The notes under the pieces were generated by a model. That model saw nothing but the letters and a program-made list of their open reading frames with translations, did not search any database and was not told where the DNA came from. This document shows positions 9,375 to 17,641 of a DNA stretch of 64,000 bases, one piece after another. The position numbers were made by a program, and so were the translations under genes. Position 1 is the first letter of the stretch. Every line of letters starts with the position of its first letter. The DNA lies in assembly GCF_014200675.1 (NCBI RefSeq), contig NZ_JACHCI010000017.1:1-64000 (forward strand), given 5' to 3'. The DNA is from Janthinobacterium saanense (GTDB lineage Bacteria; Pseudomonadota; Gammaproteobacteria; Burkholderiales; Burkholderiaceae_D).

Positions 9375-11204
9375 ATGTGCGGCATCGTCGGCGCAGTAGC
9401 GCAACGTAATATCACTCCCATCCTGCTCGAAGGCTTGAAGCGCCTGGAATACCGCGGCTACGATTCATGCGGCATCGCCCTGCACGCCGATGGCCGTTTG
9501 CAGCGTTCGCGCTCCACCTCGCGCGTGGCCGAGCTGGAAAAGCAGATCGCCGAAGAAGGCTTGAGCGGTTTTACGGGCATCGCCCACACGCGCTGGGCCA
9601 CGCATGGCGCGCCTGTCAACTTCAATGCCCACCCGCACTTTTCTCCAAGCGAAGAAAACGCCCGCGTAGCGCTGGTGCACAACGGCATCATCGAAAACCA
9701 CGACGAATTGCGTGCCGAACTGACGGCCTTGGGTTATGTGTTCCAGAGCCAGACCGATACCGAAGTCATCGCCCACCTGGTCGAGCATATGTATAACGGC
9801 GACTTGTTCGACACCGTGCAGCAAGCCGTGAAACGCCTGGACGGCGCGTACGCGATTGCCGTTTTCTGCCGCGACGAACCGCACCGGGTGGTTGCGGCGC
9901 GCCAGGGCTCGCCACTCATCGTGGGCCTGGGCAATGGTGAAAACTTTGTCGCCTCGGACGCCATGGCGCTGGCCGGCACCACCGACCAGATCATCTACCT
10001 GGAAGAAGGCGACGTGGTCGACCTGCAACTGTCGCGCTGCTGGATCGTCGACGTCAACGGCAAGCCGGTCGAACGCGATGTCAAAACCGTGCACGCGCAT
10101 ACCGGTGCGGCCGAACTGGGCCCCTACCGCCACTATATGCAGAAGGAAATCTTCGAACAGCCACGCGCCATTGGCGATACGCTCGAAGGCGTCACGGCCA
10201 TCATGCCTGAACTGTTTGGCGACCATGCCTACAAAATCTTCAAGCAGATCGACCGCGTGCTGATCCTGGCTTGCGGCACCAGCTCGTATGCGGGCATGAC
10301 GGCCAAGTACTGGATCGAATCGATCGCCAAGATCCCCGTCAGCGTGGAAGTGGCCAGCGAATACCGCTACCGCGATAGCGTGCCGCACCCGAACACCCTG
10401 GTGGTGACCATCTCGCAAAGCGGCGAAACGGCCGACACCCTGGCCGCGCTGAAACATGCGCGCAGCCTGGGCATGCAGCACACCTTAACCATCTGCAACG
10501 TGGCCACCAGCGCCATGGTGCGCGAATGTGCGCTGTCCTACATCACGCGCGCCGGCGTGGAAGTGGGCGTCGCCTCGACCAAGGCCTTCACGACGCAGCT
10601 GGCCGGCCTGTTCCTGCTGACCCTGTGCCTGGCGCAAGTCAACGGCCGCCTGTCCGAAGAACAGGAAGCGGCCCACCTGAAAGCCATGCGCCACCTGCCC
10701 GTCGCCATCGCCTCCGTGCTGGCGCTGGAACCGCAAATCATCGCCTGGTCCGAAGAATTCGCCCGCAAGGAAAACGCCCTCTTCCTGGGCCGCGGCATGC
10801 ATTACCCGATCGCCCTGGAAGGCGCCTTAAAGCTGAAAGAAATTTCCTACATCCACGCCGAAGCCTACCCTGCCGGTGAGCTGAAACACGGCCCGCTGGC
10901 GCTGGTCACCAACGAAATGCCGGTCGTCACCATCGCGCCGAACGACGCGCTGATCGAAAAGCTGAAATCGAACATGCAGGAAGTGCGCGCCCGTGGCGGC
11001 CAACTGTACGTCTTCGCCGACGTGGATTCGCGCATCAGCTCCGGCGAAGGCCTGCACGTCATCCGCCTGCCAGAACACTACGGCGATTTGTCACCGATCC
11101 TGCACGTGTGCGCACTGCAATTGCTGGCGTACCACACGGCACTGGCGCGTGGGACGGATGTGGATAAGCCAAGGAATTTGGCGAAGTCGGTGACGGTGGA
11201 GTAA
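9375..11204 (+). CDS. glmS: Glutamine-fructose-6-phosphate aminotransferase (isomerizing)
   Basis: GlmS makes glucosamine-6-phosphate from fructose-6-phosphate and glutamine, the entry step to UDP-GlcNAc. The 609-residue protein begins [12 protein letters not shown], with Cys2 as the glutaminase nucleophile after Met removal. It has RWATHG and [11 protein letters not shown] in the class-II amidotransferase domain (to about residue 240), then two SIS sugar-isomerase domains ([25 protein letters not shown]) and the C-terminal [12 protein letters not shown]. The end of glmS is the classic recognition site for Tn7-type TnsD targeting. Here the DNA immediately downstream indeed carries Tn7-like end repeats. 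Confidence 0.98.
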   Translation: MCGIVGAVAQRNITPILLEGLKRLEYRGYDSCGIALHADGRLQRSRSTSRVAELEKQIAEEGLSGFTGIAHTRWATHGAPVNFNAHPHFSPSEENARVALVHNGIIENHDELRAELTALGYVFQSQTDTEVIAHLVEHMYNGDLFDTVQQAVKRLDGAYAIAVFCRDEPHRVVAARQGSPLIVGLGNGENFVASDAMALAGTTDQIIYLEEGDVVDLQLSRCWIVDVNGKPVERDVKTVHAHTGAAELGPYRHYMQKEIFEQPRAIGDTLEGVTAIMPELFGDHAYKIFKQIDRVLILACGTSSYAGMTAKYWIESIAKIPVSVEVASEYRYRDSVPHPNTLVVTISQSGETADTLAALKHARSLGMQHTLTICNVATSAMVRECALSYITRAGVEVGVASTKAFTTQLAGLFLLTLCLAQVNGRLSEEQEAAHLKAMRHLPVAIASVLALEPQIIAWSEEFARKENALFLGRGMHYPIALEGALKLKEISYIHAEAYPAGELKHGPLALVTNEMPVVTIAPNDALIEKLKSNMQEVRARGGQLYVFADVDSRISSGEGLHVIRLPEHYGDLSPILHVCALQLLAYHTALARGTDVDKPRNLAKSVTVE

Positions 11205-11233
11205 TTAGTGACGTACGTCATCGGTGAAGCGAG

Positions 11234-11270
11234 ACAATAAAGTCCGTCGGAGAACAATAAAGTCCGTCGG
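11234..11270 (+). repeat. glmS-proximal TnsB-like binding repeats (two copies)
   Basis: ACAATAAAGTCCGTCGG occurs at 11234-11250 and again at 11254-11270, 20 bases apart, in direct orientation. The first eleven bases match the core of the Tn7 TnsB-binding site. Confidence 0.8.
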
Positions 11271-11414
11271 GCTTTTTTGTTGTCAATTGCGCATTCCCAT
11301 CAAGACCGCCACTAATCCCTGCTCCAACACGGTCATGCATTCCTACGTCAAAGCGGCCAGCCTCCTCCCTCCTCTACTGAGACGCCTCTCCGTTTGTCAT
11401 GGTTCGTACAGTTG

Positions 11415-11498
11415 TTGACACCGGACTTCGTCTGCGTTAAAGTGTGTTTAACAACGCCTGCACGGGGCCGGTCATCAAAGCAAGAACGATAGTTCTTG
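11415..11498 (+). promoter_or_regulatory. Candidate promoter and leader palindrome of the Abi_2 gene
   Basis: A consensus -35 TTGACA at 11415-11420 is followed, after 17 bases, by TAAAGT at 11438-11443. Downstream in the leader lies a perfect inverted repeat CAAGAAC-gata-GTTCTTG (11481-11498). The rest of the 380-base gap between glmS and the Abi gene shows nothing else recognisable. Confidence 0.4.
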
Positions 11499-11584
11499 TG
11501 TCCGGTCTGTGTAGGCTTTTTAACGTCCGTACTGACCAGATCGCGGTGAGCTATGGCTAAAATAGCAATTTCCAACATATCCCC

Positions 11585-12688
11585 ATGAGCATGGAGTTGA
11601 AGTTGAAGTCTATCCGCAGTGCTTGCAAATCTGTCGCACTGTCGACCCTCCTCGGGAAGTCATATTTCAAATGGCATGTAAAGCGTCAAACAGCAAAGGC
11701 CAGCGCTGAACGAAAGCGGCTTTGGGAGGAATTCCAAACTGAAAACCCTAATCTTGCCGACTACAACAAGCCATATTGCACGCCTCGTCAATTGGTGCAT
11801 AAACTCACGTTAGAAGGTCTCGTCGTTTCGGATCGCGCAATAGCAGAGGAAGTAATTTTTCGGGAAAATTACTTCCGTTTCAAAGCATACTGCATCCCAT
11901 TTTTTAACAAAAACACCGACAAATTCCATACCGGCACGACATTCGAAGATCTGCACGGGTTGTACTGCGCTGACCAGAAATTGAGAGACTTCTTGATTCC
12001 GCTTTTAGCTCAACTGGAGGTACGGATTAGGGCGACTGTAGATAACGTCGTAACGAGCACGACGAGCGATCCGTTTTGGCATATCAATACTGACTACTTC
12101 AAAAATTTCTCAGATGCGGAAAGAGCGTTAAGTAAAGCACAACAACGCTTTAACCAAGGTCAGCAAGAATTCGTCGTTCACTATCGTAAACGATATTTCA
12201 CCAACCGCTCATACGACTACAGACGTACTCCACCATTTTGGATCATTTCGGAAATATTTACTCTCGAACAGTTGCTGAGCGTATGTAAAAGCTTGAACGA
12301 GAACTGTCCAACGTTTTCGGCTTCTGCTGGTCAAAGCAAACTGGAAACAGCTGCGAAGCCGTTCGGGATTGCTTCTTATAGTTCGTTAATGACAAATTTA
12401 AGTTGTATCCTTGAACTGCGTAACTTGTGTGCACATCACAGCCGGCTGTGGAACCGAAATCTTAAGAATCCTGCTGGTTTAAAGAATAAGCATTCAATAA
12501 AGGCTAGCCATCCGAATCGGCTGTATTCGCATCTTCTGATGATACGCCTTGCCTGCAAAGCACAGGGGATCTCTGACGGCATAAAACCGTTTATGGTGAA
12601 TATGTTTGCTACTGTACCCGTGTTTTCACGAGATATGGCAAACATGGGTTTTCCTTCAGATTGGGAAAATGACACTGTCTGGCAGTAA
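11585..12688 (+). CDS. Abi_2-family abortive infection protein (HEPN-like)
   Basis: A 367-residue protein of the Abi_2 (AbiD/AbiF) family, linked to phage abortive infection. Family features are the N-terminal KPYCTPRQLVHKLTLEGLVV segment near residue 62, ENYFRFKAY near residue 94, and the C-terminal ELRNLCAHHSRLWNR. The last contains Arg279-x4-His284, the HEPN ribonuclease signature. It is therefore likely an RNA-cleaving toxin-like effector that stops growth on infection; that function is inferred from the family. It is the only gene between the two Tn7-like ends. Its base composition is clearly AT-richer than the glm genes beside it, consistent with transfer. An alternative start is the ATG at 11591. 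Confidence 0.85.
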   Translation: MSMELKLKSIRSACKSVALSTLLGKSYFKWHVKRQTAKASAERKRLWEEFQTENPNLADYNKPYCTPRQLVHKLTLEGLVVSDRAIAEEVIFRENYFRFKAYCIPFFNKNTDKFHTGTTFEDLHGLYCADQKLRDFLIPLLAQLEVRIRATVDNVVTSTTSDPFWHINTDYFKNFSDAERALSKAQQRFNQGQQEFVVHYRKRYFTNRSYDYRRTPPFWIISEIFTLEQLLSVCKSLNENCPTFSASAGQSKLETAAKPFGIASYSSLMTNLSCILELRNLCAHHSRLWNRNLKNPAGLKNKHSIKASHPNRLYSHLLMIRLACKAQGISDGIKPFMVNMFATVPVFSRDMANMGFPSDWENDTVWQ

Positions 12689-12847
12689 TGTTTAACAGAT
12701 TGCCATTACACTCTCGGGTTTAGATCGAACGAACGTATCGCAGCCGGTACAGCCAATTCGTTGCTGCGAATGCCGCGCTTGGCGGCCCAGGCCAGTGTCA
12801 CAGCGCTGATGTACACCGGGCCGCTAGCGGCCTACTCACTTGCACAC

Positions 12848-12995
12848 TCCGACGGACTTTCGCCGTCTTTGATCTAATTCGGTTGGATTATCGCTGTTTC
12901 CGACGGACTTTACGTTGAATTGCTGTTAGAAAAAAAGCTCAAGAAATCAAAATCATAGAATTTTTCTTTCCGACGGACTTTATTGACTCGACTCA
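12848..12995 (-). repeat. Distal TnsB-like binding repeats (three copies)
   Basis: TCCGACGGACTTT at 12848-12860, TTCCGACGGACTTTA at 12898-12912 and TTTCCGACGGACTTTATTG at 12967-12985 are the complements of the glmS-proximal repeats, spaced about 51 and 71 bases. The outermost is the fullest copy and lies next to the element end at 12995. The remaining 12689-13290 gap holds only AT-rich DNA and the second end described separately. Confidence 0.75.
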
Positions 12996-13040
12996 GGCTG
13001 AATAATTTAAATTATGTATTTCACATTACTTAGTTAGGCT

Positions 13041-13062
13041 TGTAAATCGAAACAATAAAGTC
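13041..13062 (+). repeat. Second Tn7-like end, facing the ATPase gene
   Basis: TGTAAATCGA followed by AACAATAAAGTCTGTC. The core ACAATAAAGTCT at 13052-13063 matches the Tn7 TnsB site better than the first element's repeats do, and it points rightwards. It starts 46 bases beyond the end of the first element, as expected for stacked insertions at one attachment site. Only one copy is seen. Confidence 0.5.
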
Positions 13063-13290
13063 TGTCTAACTTTTTGCACAAGCAAGACTCTACCTGTCGT
13101 TATATTATTCGCTTGCTTCAGGTAGCTAACATTGAAGTACTGTTGCGTGGTTGATACAAAGAAATATACATTCTGCGAATAAAGCTTAGCAATAAGTATT
13201 TTTCTATTTTTGATAACTTTTTAGCTTCCAACAGATCCGAATTACGATACAGTTAGTAGCGTTATGGAAATATTTTTTTGAAAGAAGAAT

Positions 13291-15912
13291 ATGACGCTAC
13301 TGGCCCAAGTCCTTCAATGGTCGAACTCGAGTTTAAAACCTTGGCAACAGGATGCTGCTCGACGGCTTTTTCAGAACTCCTTAGACAACAATGCTCTAGA
13401 TGACCTTTATGCGATGTTGAAGAGTAGCGTCGGGCTTCCGGACCCTAAAGGCAGGACGCCTGTCCCCCTATCTCAGGAGCACCTACCTGTAACAGCTGCA
13501 AAGGATGCTGCCGCAGTTTTGATTACGCTTAAGGACGTGAGGAACGTCAATAGGCTAGCAGCCGGTCAGATCCTGTCCTTTTCAAAGACGGGGGTTACCG
13601 TCGTTTATGGCGGGAACGGGGCCGGGAAGTCTGGCTACTCGCGTGTGCTGAAGCGTGCCTGCCGGGCTCGTGATGCCAGCGAGGAAGTTCGCCCAAATGC
13701 TCTAGACAAGGCCAGCGCAACCGCAACTCCTGAAGCAAGCTTTGAGATAGAACTCGGTGCCAAGGCATCTACTGTTACCTGGAAGAAAAACGGTACCGGT
13801 CCGGTTGAACTTGCTACCATAGCCGTTTTTGACACGCATTGCGCACGTGCTTACCTCGATTTGCAGCAGGAAATCGCGTACCTGCCCTACGGGCTGGACG
13901 TCGTGGAGAACATGGCTCAAATTGTACTGCCGAAAGTACTGGAAAAACTGAACGCGGAAATCGCGTTGACTTCTACTACGAAGGAAGCATTTAACCATTT
14001 GGCAGGAACTACAAAAGTATCCGCGCTTATTGACTCATTGAGCGAGAAGACCAACAGCGCGGACGTCGAAGCGTTTGCCTTGATGAGCGTAGACGAGACT
14101 GCGCGGATGGGAGAACTGGGCCGAACCCTCAGTGAAGCTGATCCGAAGGCAAAAGCGAAAGAGCTGCGGCTAGCGATTGGACGTATGAATGCGTTAAAGA
14201 CCAAAGTCGAGTCGTCATCGAACTGGGTTAAGAACGACGCCGTTCATAAGTTTCGGACCATGGACGAAGAGGCAGAAAAGGCGTTCGCCGCGGAGACAGA
14301 AGCCGCCAACGCATTGCGCGCGGGAGAGACACTTTTACCAGGGACTGGCGACGTTCTGTGGAAGGCGATGTATGAAGCTGCGAAGCAGTTCTCGTTGGGC
14401 TCGGCGTACCCGACGCAGGTGTTTCCCCGTGTGCATGACGGCGCGAAGTGTTTACTATGCCAGCAAAATATTTTGGATGACGGCGCGGCTCGTATGAGGC
14501 GATTCGAAGAGTACGTCCAGCACAATGTCGCCAAGCTCGCAGCTGACAAGCGGGCTGTACGAGCCACTGCAATTGGCAAGATTGAGAGAGCATCCCTTGG
14601 TATCGACTACCAAGACTATGTTGAGGAGCTAAATCACCTCGATCAGAGCGTGGTGGCCGAGCTCAATGCGTTCGACAGCGCTATTTCGGCTAGGCAAAAA
14701 TGGATGCTAGCTTCGCAGAGTGCACATATATGGGAGGGGATTCCGGAATTCCCGACCGATCCTTGCATAAAACTGAAGGCGATTGCGGACGCTCTCACTA
14801 CGCAGGCAGAGGCTTATGAAAAGGCGACGGACGATAAGCATAAGCTTCTGCTGAAGGCGGAACTTGCGGAACTGAAGGCGCGAGCCGCGCTATTTCCTCA
14901 CAAGGCCGCCGCCCTTGCGTTGATTGAGCGTATGAAAGTCAAGGCATTGCTGAGTAAATGCAAGGACGATCTGAAGACCAAACCTATTTCTGACAAATCT
15001 AAGGAGCTCGCAACCAATGCTGTCACTGGGCCTTTGCGTCAAGCCTTAAAGGAAGAGTTCGACGCGTTGGGGGTTGCTCACATGGCACCGCGCTTAGACG
15101 AGAGCGTGGAACGCGGCAAGATGAAGCACAAGCTAGCGCTGGACATTGTCGTTCCAGCCCAGATCCGCGACATCTTGAGCGAGGGTGAGCAGCGCGCAAT
15201 CGCGCTTGGCTGCTTCTTAGCCGAACTGCGGACCGGAGGTCACGGAGGGGGAATTATTTTCGACGATCCCGTTTCTTCGTTGGACCACACTAGGCGACAG
15301 AACGTAGCAAGGCGCCTAGTCGAAGAGGCGAAAGTCAGGCAAGTGATCATCTTCACACATGATACTTCTTTCCTAGGTGAGCTTCGCGACTTGATCGAGC
15401 AAACGGGCGTTGAACACCTAATTCACCACCTCGAATGGCATGGCCAGTTCTCCGGTGCGGTACAAAGTGGTCTGCCTTGGGAGCACAAGAGCTACAAGGA
15501 CCGTATCGATAAACTGCAGAAGGCGCAATCAGTGCTGGTGGCGGGCTGGCCGCCTTATCCCAATGGGGAGCAGTCAGCAGCCATGAGGCAGCAGTACAAC
15601 TTAATGCGGGCGACAATCGAACGCGTAATTCAAGACTTGGTATTTAACGGAGTGGTGGTCAGGTACCGGGACTGGATTAGGGTAACGCCAAACCTTTCCA
15701 AGGTGGTCGGTTTCGAAAAGACAGAGTGTGACGAGATCGAACGCCTTTACCAAGTTTGCTGCGATGTGGTTGACGCCCACGATCCGGCGTCCGCAAAGAA
15801 TGCGCCAGTCCCAACGGCAACTCAATTGGGGCAGGACATCGCTGCGCTCGTCGCCCTTACCGGTACGATCGAGATTCGCAGGAAATCCCAAGCAGCCAGC
15901 GGAAAATCTTAG
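13291..15912 (+). CDS. SMC/Rad50-like zinc-hook ATPase, RloC-like defence candidate
   Basis: An 873-residue ABC-type ATPase of the AAA_13/RloC-like kind. Walker A GGNGAGKS is at residues 108-115, the ABC signature LSEGEQ at 629-634, Walker B IIFDDPVSSLD at 655-665 and the H-loop FTHD at 688-691. Between the two halves lies a charged helical insertion with CLLC at 387-390, a zinc-hook motif as in Rad50 and RloC. After the ATPase core, Arg773-x3-Glu777 and His830 could correspond to the Arg-Glu-His triad of PrrC/RloC anticodon nucleases; this is a tentative match with wider spacing. The start at 13291 follows GAAAGAAG. AT-richer than the core genome. Probable anti-phage effector, not proven. 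Confidence 0.7.
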   Translation: MTLLAQVLQWSNSSLKPWQQDAARRLFQNSLDNNALDDLYAMLKSSVGLPDPKGRTPVPLSQEHLPVTAAKDAAAVLITLKDVRNVNRLAAGQILSFSKTGVTVVYGGNGAGKSGYSRVLKRACRARDASEEVRPNALDKASATATPEASFEIELGAKASTVTWKKNGTGPVELATIAVFDTHCARAYLDLQQEIAYLPYGLDVVENMAQIVLPKVLEKLNAEIALTSTTKEAFNHLAGTTKVSALIDSLSEKTNSADVEAFALMSVDETARMGELGRTLSEADPKAKAKELRLAIGRMNALKTKVESSSNWVKNDAVHKFRTMDEEAEKAFAAETEAANALRAGETLLPGTGDVLWKAMYEAAKQFSLGSAYPTQVFPRVHDGAKCLLCQQNILDDGAARMRRFEEYVQHNVAKLAADKRAVRATAIGKIERASLGIDYQDYVEELNHLDQSVVAELNAFDSAISARQKWMLASQSAHIWEGIPEFPTDPCIKLKAIADALTTQAEAYEKATDDKHKLLLKAELAELKARAALFPHKAAALALIERMKVKALLSKCKDDLKTKPISDKSKELATNAVTGPLRQALKEEFDALGVAHMAPRLDESVERGKMKHKLALDIVVPAQIRDILSEGEQRAIALGCFLAELRTGGHGGGIIFDDPVSSLDHTRRQNVARRLVEEAKVRQVIIFTHDTSFLGELRDLIEQTGVEHLIHHLEWHGQFSGAVQSGLPWEHKSYKDRIDKLQKAQSVLVAGWPPYPNGEQSAAMRQQYNLMRATIERVIQDLVFNGVVVRYRDWIRVTPNLSKVVGFEKTECDEIERLYQVCCDVVDAHDPASAKNAPVPTATQLGQDIAALVALTGTIEIRRKSQAASGKS

Positions 15913-16092
15913 GTCTACATAGATATCCCTTTGCAAACAGAATCCAACTCAACGCCATCGGCGGCGTCAAACTGCGCGGGTGCCCACTGAATCGTGCTTC
16001 GGGGGGAGGCACCTGCCGTGTTCGAGGTTCATTGGATAAAGTCAGCTCCACGCTAAATTGCGCATACTTCTACGCTAGTAGCGTCGCGGCGT

Positions 16093-16374
16093 TCATGGCC
16101 TCCGCACCAAGAAGGTATCGAGCGCACTTCGTTGGGTTGACAGCTTCTCCAAGCCGCTAACAAGCTCAACAGGGATCGAGGCGCGGCATGCGGCGCATCC
16201 CGCCTGTAAGAGATTCAGCATCTTCTTGGCCATTGGCTCCTTGCTACCGATAGCAGACTCGAGTATTGGAATCGTCATGCGCGGATTCACAAGTAACGCC
16301 GGAGTGAAAATATGCTGTCGCCACTGGTGCGAGAAGGCTGCATAGAATGCATCCAATGAATAGTCAAAGACCAT
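16093..16374 (-). CDS. Doubtful hypothetical protein or decayed gene
   Basis: A 93-residue frame starting at ATG 16374 (MVFDYSLDAFYAAFSHQW) with a protein-like composition and a CAAC motif (LLQAGCAACRAS). I recognise no family. Upstream frames on the same strand also have coding-like pieces, for example a stretch with IIFTGGGDAA at about 16427, but in another frame, which suggests frameshifts in an older gene. The 860 bases from 15913 to 16771 otherwise hold only short repeats near 16451-16642. Confidence 0.3.
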   Translation of the reverse strand: MVFDYSLDAFYAAFSHQWRQHIFTPALLVNPRMTIPILESAIGSKEPMAKKMLNLLQAGCAACRASIPVELVSGLEKLSTQRSALDTFLVRRP

Positions 16375-16450
16375 TCGCCGACTAGCGGTAGAATTCGGCG
16401 ATCCGCTGCAGCATCGCCTCCGCCCGTGAAAATAATTTCTGGCAGTGATA

Positions 16451-16642
16451 CGTCGGATTTTTGCGCGATTGCCACGGCGAGCCCCCATTGATTGTCTGAA
16501 AAATGACGTATTGTGCCTGATTTTGTCGAAAAATCGTGCTAATCAACCGATCAGGGGCTTGTCGGAATTTGTGTAGATAGGCGCAATCAGAAACTCCAGT
16601 ACGTCCAAATACTGTCGTATTTGGCAAAATTTTGTCGGATTT
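16451..16642 (+). repeat. Short dispersed repeats at the right edge of the island
   Basis: Variants of TGTCGGATTT recur within 190 bases: CGTCGGATTT at 16451, TTTTGTCG at 16521, TTGTCGGAATTT at 16559, TGTCGTATTT at 16613 and TTTTGTCGGATTT at 16630. Arrays of this kind mark transposon ends that bind several transposase subunits (Tn7/Tn5053-like), but no transposase gene is adjacent. Confidence 0.4.
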
Positions 16643-16771
16643 ATGGCTTATTCTGGTCAGACGAAGTCCTCACCAGGCATAAAAGCCGAGTCGCGCCAGT
16701 TATACGGTGGTGGTATTGACGTGCATGCGTAGCGAGGCCGGATGCGATTTCGTTACAGGGCGGTGCATCTG

Positions 16772-17641
16772 CTAGTCGCGACCACGATACTGCTCCACCC
16801 ACTTCACCGACTGCGCAATCCCGCCAAATGGAAAGAAATGCAGGCTGACCTTGCCATGGGCTGCTGTCAGGCTGGTAGCCAGGCGATCCACAAAAAGATC
16901 GGGGCCTGCCGTGCCGAACAGTTTGCCGATGGAGACGCCGTATTTGGACCACATCGAGGCGCAGGCGCTGACGCCGCAGAGGGCAGCATAGCGGGCCAGC
17001 ACTGCGATGTTCGCGGGGCCCGGTACGCCCACGCGCACGGGATGGTTGATGCCGCGCTGGCGCAGCGCTGTTAACCATGTCAGGACGATGTCGGCATCAA
17101 AGGCAAACTGGGTGACGATCAAGGGTGTCATGCCGCGCTGGACGATGTTGTGGCACTTGCGTTCGAGCACTTCCCATTGCTCTTCCGTGCTCATGACTGG
17201 ATGGCCTTCCGGGTGGCCACCCACGCCGATCAGCTTGATGCCCGAACGCTCGAAGACGCCTGTTTCGATCAGCGAAGTACTGTCGGAAAACGGCCCCATC
17301 GGGGTCGATGGATCGCCGGCGATCACGAAGCAGCGCTCGACGCCGGCTTCGGCGGCCGCGCGGCTGACGAAGGTCTCAAACTCGGCGAGCGAGGCGATAC
17401 GGCGCGCAGAAAAGTGCGGCATGGGCTCAAAGCCGAGTCTGCGCACGGCCTGCACTGCAGCCAGTCGCGCCGCGTTGTCTTCGCGTGGCAAATAGGGAAT
17501 GGAAATGGTTGACCCGGGCAATATGCGGGGCGCCGCTGCGGTCAAGGCAGCAATGTCCTTCGCACCGACTTCCAGGGAATAGGCGTGCGTGATGTGGCTG
17601 GCGGGCAGCGGAAGCGCTTTGTAGTCGACGCAGGCGTTCAT
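16772..17641 (-). CDS. metF: Methylenetetrahydrofolate reductase family protein
   Basis: A 289-residue TIM-barrel protein of the MetF family, which reduces 5,10-methylene-tetrahydrofolate to 5-methyl-tetrahydrofolate with a flavin. Visible family features are SLEVGAKD near the N-terminus (catalytic Glu), PHFSARRI around residue 80, CFVIAGDPSTPMG around residue 105, IGVGGHPEGHP, and TQFAFDADIVLTW around residue 183. Its start overlaps the stop of metR by four bases, so the two are translationally coupled. It is unusual to find a methyl-folate producer beside MesD, which is reported not to need methyl-folate. It may serve a different methyl route or be a diverged paralogue. Confidence 0.85.
   Translation of the reverse strand: MNACVDYKALPLPASHITHAYSLEVGAKDIAALTAAAPRILPGSTISIPYLPREDNAARLAAVQAVRRLGFEPMPHFSARRIASLAEFETFVSRAAAEAGVERCFVIAGDPSTPMGPFSDSTSLIETGVFERSGIKLIGVGGHPEGHPVMSTEEQWEVLERKCHNIVQRGMTPLIVTQFAFDADIVLTWLTALRQRGINHPVRVGVPGPANIAVLARYAALCGVSACASMWSKYGVSIGKLFGTAGPDLFVDRLATSLTAAHGKVSLHFFPFGGIAQSVKWVEQYRGRD

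Larger units (their letters stand above)
11225..12995. mobile_element. Mini Tn7-like element with a single Abi_2 cargo gene
   Basis: The left boundary reads TGAAGCGA followed by GACAATAAAGTC at 11225-11244, 20 bases past the glmS stop. The right boundary, read on the other strand from 12995, is TGAGTCGA followed by GTCAATAAAGTC. Inside are two close direct copies of ACAATAAAGTCCGTCGG at the glmS-proximal end and three spaced inverted copies at the distal end. That is the asymmetric layout of Tn7, whose TnsB sites also carry ACAATAAAGTC. No tns genes are present, so the element would be non-autonomous. No matching 5-bp target duplication was seen (ATCGG left, GGCTG right), so the exact ends are uncertain. 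Confidence 0.72.

Noticed and set aside
8071-11204. Placing the chromosomal origin here because glmU and glmS flank it
   Set aside because: The glmUS-near-oriC layout is that of E. coli; there is no dnaA, dnaN, gyrB, mnmG or parAB in the window.
12722-12845. Coding-like stretch on the minus strand (reading VYISAVTLAWAAKRG)
   Set aside because: Too short, with no start codon or ribosome-binding site and no family match; it may be a relic, but cannot be supported.
11205-16771. A complete Tn7 with tnsABCDE or CRISPR-associated genes
   Set aside because: Only an Abi_2 gene, an ATPase and non-coding DNA are present; no transposase-like frame was found on either strand.
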